64,000 nucleotides of DNA, from assembly GCA_950295325.1 (NCBI GenBank), contig OX485805.1, positions 32,105,501 through 32,169,500 of the forward strand, written 5' to 3'. Position numbers and translations under genes: made by a program. This DNA comes from Polytrichum commune. Its lineage: Eukaryota; Streptophyta; Polytrichopsida; Polytrichales; Polytrichaceae. Below are positions 26,411-37,744 of the stretch, piece by piece. Under the pieces are notes generated by a model. The model was not told where the DNA came from and did not search any database. It saw nothing but the letters and a program-made list of their open reading frames with translations. Each line of letters begins with the position of its first letter. Position 1 is the first letter of the stretch.

Positions 26411-28754
26411 AATATATTGTTGGATTTCCTTAGATACCTTATCTTGTAATTTGCATATTTGTGATTAATCCTAGTAAATCTTATGTAACATACCGTTTTG
26501 CAAGTTTTGCTACCACCACAAATAAATTAATAATAAATATATTACAAATAGATCCGCAATGACCATATTTTGGTGTATATATATATAATTTAATTTATAT
26601 TCCCTACTTTACAACCTATCGAACGTATCCAATTAATAGTTACTTAAATAATCTAGTACAAAGTTATTTGGTTCTAGAATATAGTTTATCTTCACTACTT
26701 GATGAGGACAAAAATTTGCTTTGATAATGATTATTATATTTGTATGTGTTTCAAACATTATGAAGAAACTCGCTACAACTTTAATTTGGATTTGCTAGCA
26801 ACCTTGAACTAGTCGCGTGTTTCATATCCTAAGAGAGGTGGGCTAGTAGAAAACTTAAATAATTAATATCAATGTACATTAGTGCTAGTAATGGATCAAG
26901 TTGTAATAAGCTACCCCACAAACTAACCATCCCAAGAGTATTATTTTGTTTATATCAATAACCTTTGTGAAAATGATATGATGTTGTGTTTAAATATAAG
27001 AAACCAAAAGACTTATATTATTAGGTATACATCAAAATGTTGTAAAAAAAAAAAAAATTCCTAGAGTAATGAAATGTAGTACCCTTTGTTAGATATAATA
27101 ATGTATTCTAGAAAATACACCATGTTATAACAATTCGATGGTCGATTTGGAAGTGACACTTGAGACAACCTTATACAACATTATTCAATAGGGAAATAAA
27201 TATATCTCTAATGGAATTCTAGAGAGAACATTCCAACACAAAATATGTTTCATTGTCAACTGTTTTTGGTAATCATAATTGACATATTAATGTTGTAACC
27301 TTAGATTTTTGAAAAAGAAAATAACATGATCAAACATCGTTCACATACTTCATAGACTTCAACATTGATTTCGATTTGTTTACCATCTCGTACTAATTGT
27401 GTGTTTCATATCCTAAAATATACATATTTGTTGAAAAATCAAGCCATCCACATTAGGGTTTAGGGTTTCATATAACATTCCAAGTTCCACTCATATTAAC
27501 AAACCCCAACACGGAGACAAATTCTCAATTTTGGTGCCTTTAGTGATGTCTTGAATATGGTTGAACATCATTATAGTCAAACTTTATTATTTAATATAAA
27601 TATATTCACGGGAATTGGTTGGACAATTGGGTCTAGTTTTTGGCTTGATCCTACTCGCAACACAAGCCCCAAACCTTACCTCTAAAAACTGTTGCAATGT
27701 AGGCATTCATGTCAAAATTTGGACTTAAGTCTTGGTACCCCAAGTGAAGTGGTAGGTGTGAATTTACATGCTCTTAACGGTCGAGATTACATGAATTAAC
27801 CTTATGTGACTTTGGGACTTGGGACTAGGCACCTATCTAATCATTTGATGAACTATCATATTGGATTAACAATAGATATATGATTTGCGATCATTGTATT
27901 TTATAAAATAAATATATTATTCTAAGGTGATTTATTATGGATTCCCTATCTTATAACTCATCATGTATATCCGATCAAATCTTAGATAAATGATCTAGTA
28001 CAAGGTGGTATAACTTAGCAAAGATATTCTATCTTGTGTTCATTATCATGATTATCTTATATGGTTTAGATTATATATAAAATTTATGAATTTCTATTAA
28101 GATGTTAATATAAGATTATATTAAAAAAGTATTATTATTAATTATTATTAATTTACAATGATTTTTTATTATCTTAAAGGGTTTATCATAAGTTTGTAGA
28201 ATGATAGACATAGTATGTTTAAGTCCACATAATTAATATCTTATGATGTTATCTAATAATATAATCTATATGCATGGTGCATTGTTATAAGATTTAGGGC
28301 TTAGGGTAATGAAGATTATGAATCTACATTTCATTTGCTAATAAATTTATCATTAATCCAATGTGTCTACTACATAAATTTCATTTTAGGGTTTTCAAGG
28401 TCTTTTTCTCTTGCATCACTTCCAAGGTATGTGTTCTCTCTATATTTTGTTTTGTGTTGGGATATGATGTCATTCGATAAGGTATATTTATATTATTTTT
28501 TTATTTACATACATATTGTCAACAATATATATAATAAATATTCAATTTTTATTTTTATATATATTAAATATTTTGATATTTTAAAATTATATTTGTTAAG
28601 TTGGAATATAGATAACTCGTTAGATAAGGTATTGTAATTTATGAAGATAAAATATGTGATTTGTTTAAGATAGGTTATCGTCAAAATTATGGCTAATTCT
28701 ATGGTCATCCAATCGCCATATGTGAGAACTTTCAATCACCGCCACTTACAATGA
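26411..28754. other. AT-rich intergenic DNA with one dispersed repeat fragment
   Basis: No gene is seen. A segment at about 27620-27735 (CAACACAAGCCCCAAACC then TGTAGGCATTCATGTCA) matches 41225-41310. A GATAAGGTAT-type motif begins to appear from 28477, leading into the transposon. Confidence 0.4.
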
Positions 28755-31495
28755 GTGAAATCTACTCGCGGAATGCGACCTTGTAAGATAGCTCGAATTC
28801 CATTAGATCGTTTAGATGATTTCCAAAAAGGAGAAAAAATTGGTGTTGGAGGCATGAAAATTTCTTGGACAATTCACAAGATTCGGAAGATTCCATCTGA
28901 AGATCCAACGCTTCCAAAGCATGTTCGATCCACAACAAGTCTTGGACACATCACGTAAGATACCTAACTTGGATATGTATTTGGATAAGATATAGTCAGG
29001 TTATTTCTTGTGATATTATTATATATTTATATTTATATGTATTATTTAAGATATCATTGTTCATATAGCCCTGAAGACCATAGAAACAAGAATGAGATGA
29101 GACAAAATCATAAACGAAGTTGTCTTGCACGATATTCTATCAAGATTTTGGCTAAACCCGCGGATACGGTAGAGATAGCCTATTTCCAAGAAGAACATAC
29201 CCGAATCGATAGACCACCGGCACATGGCGTGCAAGATCCGGATTCTTCGGTATGTCCTTCCGCACTTGCTATGCGATGGTCGGATTCATTGAAAACCTAT
29301 ATTGACAATAGGTTGAAGAGCGGTCTTAATGCACGTCAAATTTATGATGAGCATCATCAAGTGTTTGCGGATTGATCACGGATGGGTTATCCAATGCGCA
29401 AAGATGATATTCTTCTTTTGAAGAACATTCGAAACATCGAGCGTACGTTTTTACGAGGTAAGTGAAAACGACATACTAACGAGGCAAAAAATGTTGATTC
29501 GTGGATTACGAAAAATCGCGATGATTTTTTCGTCTTACAAGAGTCAACTTCTGTGAATGGAAAAAATACGGCATTTGTATTGGGTTTGCAATCATCCGAA
29601 CAATTCAATGCCATGTTAGAATATGGTGATAAGGCCGCTATATCTATGGATGCGACATTTGGAACTAGCGCGTGTAATTATTTTCTCTACACACTTGTGG
29701 TATTTGATGTTTGCCGCAATGGGTTTACAAGTGCATGTATTATAACGAATAAGCAAGATTCTGAAAGTCTCATTGTTTTTTTAAAGCCTTTGTCGGAGAC
29801 GTTACGAGCGGCCTGGCAGGGATGGCGCCCTAATGCGTTTATTGTTGACAATGATGAGGCCGAACATAATGCTTTGAGGTGCGTATGTTGTATTTTGTTT
29901 CCTCTGAATATAGCCTATCTAGAATCCATTGCATTTTGATATAATTGTCTGAGTATACCCTATCCGAATATATTATCCTAGGATATTTTTGTACGTATAC
30001 CCTATCCACGAACTTTATCAGTTTTATTTTTATTTACCTTATAAATTTTATTGGTATTATTTCATATTTATTTTGTTTGGTCAATATGTAGACGCATATT
30101 TGGAGAGGAGGTCTGTATATATTTATGTCAATGGCATGTATTGGAGTGTTGGAAAACAAATGCTTTGGCGAAGATGAGGCCGGATGAAGAATTTCGGGAT
30201 TGGATATACTATGGATTGCGGGAGGTGATGTATACGGATATAAGATGGAGAGAAACTGAAGATGATTTCATCAAACGTGCAAAAACAAATGCAACATTTG
30301 TATTGGTTACGGAAAAAAACTATCGGAGAGCACGGATTGTATCATCGATGGATTCTCGGGGAGCACAACAAATAGCTTCCGAATTGGAAAGAGACCTACA
30401 CAACATTGACGTGTTTCAAACATACTTTGAGGAATGATATGGCGATTATGGTAAGTATTAACATGATACAATGAGATGACTTTACATAATAAGGTATTGT
30501 AAATTTAAAGTTCCATGGATATAAATATTGGATAAGGTATTGTTAAGAATATGACTTCAATTATGTGAGATGCAGGTATGTGGACAAAAGGAGTAAGAAG
30601 AATTCCTCATCCGGGACAAGACACAAATTCATCAATAGAATCTTACCATGGCGCAATGAAGAGATGGTTAGGTTTCATTACGAAAGGTTTGCGAGGTCGA
30701 CGGCTCGATTGACTTATCACAATGTTGACAACTATAATTCATAATCATTATACACATCGTTTGGCAATGAAGAAAGCGGGATTGATTAAAAACGACATCA
30801 TGACTCTTAAAGTTCGAGAAAGCGTGAATTTGTCTTACTCCATCGATGAGGAGTGGATTCTTGAACCTACAAATGAATGTAAGCATTGGATGTGTCGAAG
30901 CGCTACGTATCCGGAGAATTGGTATTCTCTTCCTTATCCACATCATGATTATGCTTGTTGTGATTATGAATACGCAATCCGAAGAAATTTTTGCAAACAT
31001 GAAGTCGCCATATTATTGAAAACAATGGATGTGGACTAAGATTGTATTGTTGAATATTGTGGCACGTACTACGGCACGGCTCGTGGAGGATTGGTGGAGA
31101 TGTTTAAATCGGAGAGAGGATTTCGTGACGAAGACAGATTGGATGACGATGTCATTATTGATATGACCAATACAAATCCCGACGCGACATCTAATCTAGA
31201 TGATTTAGAGATTGTGGTAGTGTTCTCGCAAAGGAATGACGAACATGAAGTGGATGAAGATATCATTCATGCGAGAGTGATAAAAAAACACGCAAAGGAT
31301 TATAAGAAATTTCAAAGACTGATAAAAGGCAACGGATTGCGTATGGCAGAACATGCTACTTCCGAATTTCGTGCATTATTAAACCGGATGTCGGAGTTGT
31401 GTCTCACGGATTACCAAGGCACACTACATCCGGAAACCCAATTCGTGAGATTAGATAGAGGTATGGATAATTCAATCCGTAGAAAGCAAGGGTAG
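28755..31495 (+). pseudogene. MULE-type transposase, inactivated by five in-frame stops
   Basis: Four exons can be joined: 28755-28954, 29069-29878, 30092-30450 and 30576-31495. All have GT-AG introns and consistent phases. The reading frame is broken only by stops at 29373 (TGA), 29463 (TGA), 30435 (TGA), 30710 (TGA) and 31037 (TAA). The core fits Mutator-like DDE transposases: ISMDATFG, then FIVDNDEAE, then FGEEVCIYLCQWHV, followed by a YHGAMKRW segment and a SWIM-like zinc finger (CCDYEYAIRRNFCKH). The C-terminal tail after the TAA stays in frame for about 150 codons. Several stops sit where Trp is expected (for example R-L-D-stop-L-I), so they look like TGG to TGA or CGA to TGA transitions. 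The product once catalysed cut-and-paste transposition; this copy should be dead. Confidence 0.85.
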
Positions 31496-31699
31496 TATGA
31501 AAAGATGCTCTCAAAAAAACCTCGTCAATTGAATACTTTGTTAGAGTTATTATTAATGTATCGATATGTATAGGGCAACTATGTTCTTCTAGGATGTTTT
31601 ACTTTTCTACATATTATTGTAGGTGAATATATTCACCATTATATTTATTTCATATATTTTATTCAATTATAAGAAGTCTTATCTATATATTTATTTTTG

Positions 31700-33480
31700 T
31701 CATTGCATCGTGACAACAATTATAGATAAGGTATTGATGTTTTACATATTGAAGATAAAATTTAAAACAACAAAGATAAGGTATACTCAGAAGATGATTA
31801 TCATCTGAATATAGATTATTCTACAACGTAATCTATAGGATTATTACGTACGATACCCTATCTATATGTATTTCAAAAGATGACTGTTGTGGATAAGGTA
31901 TTGTTATTTTTTATACTTAAAGGCTATTATGAAAGCAAAAATGATAGGGTATACTCAGAAAAATGCTAACTTTCTGACTATACCCTATCGCATAACCTAA
32001 TCCATTATTCAACCACTTAATTAAAGCTATTGAACTGCCAATTAGGACCCAAAAAAATTATCCAATTAAGGAATCTAACTCGAATCAACCTCATATAACT
32101 TACAACATGTGAACATGCTTTCACCCGTCAGGAAGTAGAATGGCTTTGGACTTGACCTCTCCATTGGTACACTAAATATGATATTTGATGTCGCCAATTT
32201 TATTTGTCTTATACCATCCTATAGTGTCACCAACACTAAACATTCAATCAAAATCATTTGTCATTGATTGTAAAATATTTTTGGAATTATAAATTTACAA
32301 AGTTGCAGTTGTTGTCACTTACAAATTGATTTTTCATCCAAAATTGAATTATTTATTACAATATTTCCTCACAAGTTGGTCACAAGAGAAGATATCATTT
32401 TGACCAATGGGTGAACTCGTCCATCATCCAAGAAATTCATAAGAACTGTCATCCAAAAAGTTTCCATAGGTAAATCTAAAGGCAGAGCACAATTGACTTA
32501 GTATCTTGTAATTTGTAAAATTAGATCCTAAGTGGCAATCTATGTGGCAATGGTCGTTGGTCCAAACATAGCTAACACTTAACCACAAACTATTTGGGGG
32601 CAGGAAACCCGAAGCTACACAAAATATGATATTTAGTGTTACATACATTAAATAAGAACACTACAGTAAATATCACTAAACTTATGAAAATATCACTATA
32701 TTTGGTAATTTGAGACTTTATCTTGTCTCAAATTAATGGATGGACCACAACAACATGGTCTAATGTTTGGGTCGTCCTACCTAAACCATCTTCATATAAG
32801 TTCTTAATTGGGATCTTAATATGGACACCCGCTTCAAAGTATTTGCATCTTACGACATTCTTCAATATTTGTGTGATTTTGTCCACGTTCTTATATTTGT
32901 ATCTATCTCAAAATGCCAAAAAATCCCAAACTAACGAATATAGTGATAAGTAAATAATATTAAATAAAAATCCAAACACTTAATATCATATAATATGGTA
33001 AGATGTCTAACACTAATTATATGGAAAAAAAACTTAACAATGATAAAATGAGAAGGGACATAGTAGTAAGAAAGATGGCGGCACATTTGTGTCTAACATT
33101 AATTATCAAATAATTAAAAATTAATGTTGAACAGAGTATGGTGGTGACAACACCAAATCTAATCAACTGGTTATGCCCAAAAATCTCCCCGGTCATTGTT
33201 CACAAATGAAGATGAAGCTAAGGGCCGCTTCATACTATGACCAAAAATGACCATTATGGATAAGGTATTGTTCTATTTTGTACTTAAAAGATATCTTAAA
33301 ATCTAAAATGATAGAATATACCAAAAAAATCCTTACTTTCTGACTATACCCTATCATACAATACATTCTTTATAATGACCATTTGACAATACCCTATTCA
33401 TATGTATATCTTCAAAATAATAAAAAGTCACCATTATGGATAGGGTATAGATGTTTTACACTTTGAAGATACTATGAAAG
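31700..33480. repeat. GATA(A/G)GGTAT repeats and hairpin units around the MULE element
   Basis: The motif GATAAGGTATTG or GATAGGGTAT occurs at about 31725, 31772, 31891, 31943, 33257, 33342 (inverted), 33386 (inverted) and 33438. Two roughly 100-bp units (31890-31990 and 33256-33355) share order and spacing and end in a near-palindrome: GATAGGGTATACTCAGAAA, a 10-base loop, TTTCTGACTATACCCTATC. Further copies lie in introns or flanks at 28477, 28622, 28985, 30489, 30533, 34660 and 34710. They may be subterminal transposase-binding repeats. Between the two units (about 32000-33230) no gene is seen. Confidence 0.7.
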
Positions 33481-33639
33481 TAATAATAAAAATATAAATT
33501 AAACAATTTAATGCTTTTTATTTTTATATTAAAATAACATACATTACAAAAATACTATGATAAATAAATATCAAATCCTACTTCTTTATTCTTTTATTCA
33601 TCTTCTTCATCTTCGTAATCTACGGAGTCCGCTTCGTTG

Positions 33640-34619
33640 CTATTCTCGGGACTTGGCGCCTTCCAATCCATCATTACTAGCTCGAGATTGTGATTCCCAA
33701 GCTAATACCGCTTTCCGTTCGGCTCGGAGGGCTCGAATGCTTGAAGAAGATGCACGAAGACGGGCACTCAACTTCACGTAATGTTCATGAAAAGCCTCAA
33801 AATTCCCAAAAAATTCCATCTTCTTGTGAACATGTGCGATGGTATTGTATTCCGCGAGCGCCCGAAAAGCAAGGTCTTGAATATTCTTGGAATCTTCCAT
33901 TTGGTACCGTTCGCGAGTAAATGCGGGTGCAATCGCAGACATATAAGGCAACCTCGATTTCGCTATCCTGATGCGAATTGGTTTGCTTCGCTTGAAGGCC
34001 GTCCACGTGGTAGGATAAAAAATAGCATCTGCCCAAGCCGCAAAGCCAAAATTACCTTTAACTCACCGGGTAAAAACATTGCAAGAGGGGGCAATTCCTC
34101 TGGCAAAGGATTTTCAGCGGCATCTTGAAGCATTTTGTCCCACTGTCGCGCGGCGGCGATGGCCCACCTCGACTTTGCCTTCCCGTCTTGCCGCTTTAGC
34201 TGCGCAATGGGATTGGACACTGCGCGTAGATTGTTCCTTCGATTCTCCTCTACCGTGGTTGCACGTGTTCTTGTGGGGCCCGCCATTCGCGGTCTTCCTC
34301 CTTTGCCACCGCTTTCAACATCAACAAAACAATGGTCATTTATTAAATGTTTCTTTAATTTTTTTTTACTTACGTAATTTCTTTTACACTCCACCCAAAG
34401 ACAATGAAACTTTTTGCGGGTGCCTTCTCCTCGTATAGCCCAATGCACATCCATTTGAGCGATCCCGTCGGCGGGAAGCTCACTTTCGCGCAAATGCGGA
34501 CCTTCTTCGGAGGCTTTGTAGTCGTCGTCCATAGGAGTCAAATCTTCCTCCACCTCTTCATTCATCGTATTATTCTCTCCTATTGCCTCATTAAGAGATG
34601 ATGGTGAGGCCAAACCCAA
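33640..34619 (-). pseudogene. C2H2 zinc-finger accessory gene of the MULE element, frameshifted
   Basis: The minus-strand frame 34619-33963 begins MGLASPSSLNEAIGENN. It has an acidic N-terminus and a CX4CX12HX4H finger (CLWVEC ... HLINDH), then basic Arg/Lys-rich sequence. The frame ends at a TAG near 33963 and continues in another frame from 33951 to 33640 (RERYQMEDSKNIQDLAFRAL... to KSRE). This fits one gene with a frameshift around 33960-33990. It converges on the transposase gene, as the second gene does in two-gene Mutator elements. A DNA-binding role at element ends is inferred; its decay matches that of the transposase. Confidence 0.65.
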
Positions 34620-34719
34620 ATGAATGGGCGAATTATCTACAAAAGAGATAAGGTTGAAGATAAGGTATCGTCAAGTTTTGATTCCATGCATTACAAAAAT
34701 TAATGAACGGGATAGGGTA

Positions 34720-36171
34720 TTGCAAATAAAAAATATACAAAGAGTGGCAAAGATGGTTAAACATTACCTTGCAAATGTACTTCCACTGTGGTTGCAATGG
34801 TACATTCCGAAAGCGTAATGTCCACTATCATTGGGGGAATCGGTTCGGTGTTAAGAGCCATGCGAATTTCAGTGGTTACTGCAGTTTGAATAATTGGAAT
34901 ATCCTCCATAATTCCACAAAAACAAACTCCAAAAAATACACTATTCAATAAATAGGATAAACTAACCGTTAGTTGTAAAAGAACCGGTTAAGTTTGAAAA
35001 ATAACAAATTCAAGTTGAAAACAACATAAGTTTATTATGTATATATAAATAATCTATATAATATTATATATATATATTAACATGTATATAATATTGAAAT
35101 ATAACAAATAAAAAAAATTGTCAACATTTCATTGGTTAGGTTAGCTTCTTTTTCGAATGAAGTTTAAGACTGTAGGAAAAGTTTCGGCCATTACAGATGG
35201 ACGAGTTGAGTTTGAAAAAAAACCGAATAAAGTTATAGACTGCAGGAATCCATTGATAACATTTTTGTCTGAACTTAAAAAGGTAATTCTACTCTATTAG
35301 ATATCATCTTTAGAGCTAATTAAAAGCAACTTTCCTAAAGCATGGGTCATCATCCAGACATTCTAGCGGAGATTGTGGATATTTCTTTTCACTTCTAAGA
35401 ATTTAGAGTCTTTGAAAGTGCTTGTAATGCAAAAGCAACTCCAAAACAATGATTAGGCTTTCATATTATCTCCAAACCACGTTCTAGAAGACACAAACCC
35501 CTGCAGGTCCTACATATAGATGCCACCTCAATGCAAATGTGGGGTTCAATATCGCAAAGAGATGAAGATGAAGAAGCAAGATAGTGGCAGTTTCAGAAAC
35601 CATGTTCCTCCTGCTTCTCCATGAAGCTCATCATCAACCGTCCAGAAATGCGGACTTCTTTAGCCATCAGTAATTGCAACATTATCATGTTACATGAGGT
35701 CAGTGCTTTCCTAATTGACAGCCTACTACATGAGCTCAACGAAATGTCTCAGAACATCGACAAGCAATTGTGCTGAATTAACCTATGTTAGCTGCTGACA
35801 TTGGACTAACCCAAATCTTAGTTTGATCATTACAGATCAGTTCATTTTTTATGGACCAGTGGTGTTTGAGAAATAACTGGTTGAAATTTAAGACTGCAGG
35901 AAAGTTACCTGTTGAGCGTGAAAGATGACTGTAGAAATTAGAAAGAAATTTGATTATATCAAGGGTTCAATCTACGAGACCTCACTCCTAGCAGAATGCG
36001 ATATTGGTATAATCTCATCTCTAAAGTAGTTACAAGACATTGATTATCAGCAGTAAGTTCAACATCATTGAAGAAATTTCTAAGATGATCGATGGTTGAA
36101 CACCATCAACACTGGAAGCAGAAGTAAAACAGCTTGTATGGATCAGCGCAGAAACAAGGACCTCTTAGATT
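34720..36171. other. Gene-poor region between MULE remnant and kelch fragment
   Basis: AT-rich to 35150, then more even composition. Sequence just upstream of the kelch fragment does not encode the expected F-box. Confidence 0.4.
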
Positions 36172-36655
36172 GTGCTCTCGAACAAGTCATATGTAGATGT
36201 ACAGTACATTATGGATAAGAAGGCTTTAGTCTCCGCTGATGTCTATGATGTTGAATCAGATCGGTGGTCTAGCCTACCGAACATGAAAGAGGAGCGTGAC
36301 GAATGCACCGGTGCTATCTTGAACGAGAAATTCTATGTTATATCTGGCTACAGAACCGATATGCAAGGGGCGTTTTCGAAGTCAGCCGAGGTTTTCGATC
36401 CTGTAACTAACCTCTGGAGCAGTATTGAGAACATGTGGCCTTTGGAAACTGAGGTTTCCGAGGTTCTTAACCCTGGCTCCTTCGCCGTTCTTGGAGGTAG
36501 GTTGTTTGTTCTTCACGGGAAGGAGATCGTGGTGTATTCAAGTGAGAAGAGCATTTGGTCTGTTGTGGACAAGATCCCTGAGGGCGAGAAAGGGGAAATG
36601 AGCCCTTCCTGTATCACTGCTACGTCTCATTCTATCGTAGTCACCGGCCTTGTTA
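36172..36655 (+). pseudogene. Kelch-repeat (F-box/kelch family) gene fragment
   Basis: The frame encodes two to three kelch blades: SADVYDVESDRWSSLP with KEERDECTG and FYVISGY, then SAEVFDPVTNLWSSIENMWP, then FAVLGGRLFVLHG with IWSVVDKIPEG. These match plant F-box/kelch proteins, which act as substrate receptors of SCF ubiquitin ligases. The N-terminal F-box is missing. After VVTGLVK the frame runs into unrelated retroelement-like sequence, so both ends are lost. It could be a spliced exon of a larger gene, but no neighbouring exon was found. Confidence 0.65.
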
Positions 36656-36860
36656 AGACGATAAACTTCACTCAACACAGTTTCAGAAGAAACGGAGGCA
36701 GGAGGAACAGAACGGGCAGTAAGATTTGCTTGATTCTGATCAACAGTAGGGGAGGAACGAAAGGTGGACATTGGTGTAACAGAACTTCTGTATTATTCAA
36801 TCCTCAAGCTTTTCGTACAGAAGTGGGTACAGAAGTTCAGAGGGATTAAAATAATACAGA
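36656..36860 (-). mobile_element. Retrotransposon fragment (possible copia gag start)
   Basis: On the minus strand the frame starting at 36771 reads MSTFRSSPTVDQNQ... followed by SETVLSEVYRL, resembling the N-terminus of a retroelement gag. The upstream side carries a repeated ACAGAAGT(T/G) motif (36786-36862). It replaces the C-terminal part of the kelch gene. The assignment to copia is tentative. Confidence 0.35.
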
Positions 36861-37310
36861 AGTTCTTGGGTTCGATATGTGACGACAGGCATGCACAGGT
36901 TTGTGTGGCACTAACTTGAACACATCCAGAGGTGACCGATTACCAAAGAGCTGCTCTCGATTTTTGGAGTCCTGATGCGCCTTGGATGGTAAGAAACAAA
37001 TAGTCACGGACATGATAAATTCATTACAAGTGCTCTTGGAATGTCAACACCCACGGAGGTAGCTCTATGCCATCGACTCAGTTTCTCACTCTTGTGAAGA
37101 ACTGAAATGAAAATGGATAAGGCCACAAAGAAGCTGAATCTAATTAGACGAACCCATATCTGCTGTTAGCCTAGTACTCGCGACTTTGGATCAGGTAGAT
37201 CTGGAAAAGGCATAGTCGATCCAGATTCTAGTGTTTCCAAGTCCAACTGGTTATATGTTGACAACTTCCATTTGAATTCTAAACCTATACTCCAAAGCCT
37301 ACTACAAGAA

Positions 37311-37744
37311 GCATCTAGTCTAAGTAAATGCACAACACTTCATTCACAAAAAATTGATTTCACAAAAACAAGTGCAAGTTGCAAGATTTCAAAAAATTCA
37401 TTTACAACCCTAAACTTCAACCTTGCAATTGCTAAGAGACACTAAACAATACCTTGCAAAAATGAATGTAAGGTGAGTGATTTGAGAGAGAATATGACAA
37501 AGGTGAGAGTGTAGGAGAAATAATGAAGCATCTAGTCTAAGTAAATGCACAACACTTCATTCACAAAAAATTGATTTCACAAAAACAAGTGCAAGTTGCA
37601 AGATTTCAAAAAAAATCATTTACAACCCTAAACTTCAACTTTGCAATTGCTAAGAGACACTAAACAATACCTTGCAAAAATGAATGTAAGGTGAGTGATT
37701 TGAGAGAGAATATGGCAAAGGTGAGAGTGTAGGAGAAATAATGA
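37311..37744. repeat. 217-bp tandem duplication
   Basis: 37311-37527 and 37528-37744 are almost identical, starting GCATCTAGTCTAAGTAAATG and ending GGAGAAATAATGAAG. The main difference is one or two extra A in an A run. No coding potential is seen. Confidence 0.92.

Noticed and set aside
28755-31495. TGA read as tryptophan (recoding) in the MULE transposase
   Set aside because: TGG is used many times in the same frame and one stop is TAA; ordinary nonsense mutation is simpler.
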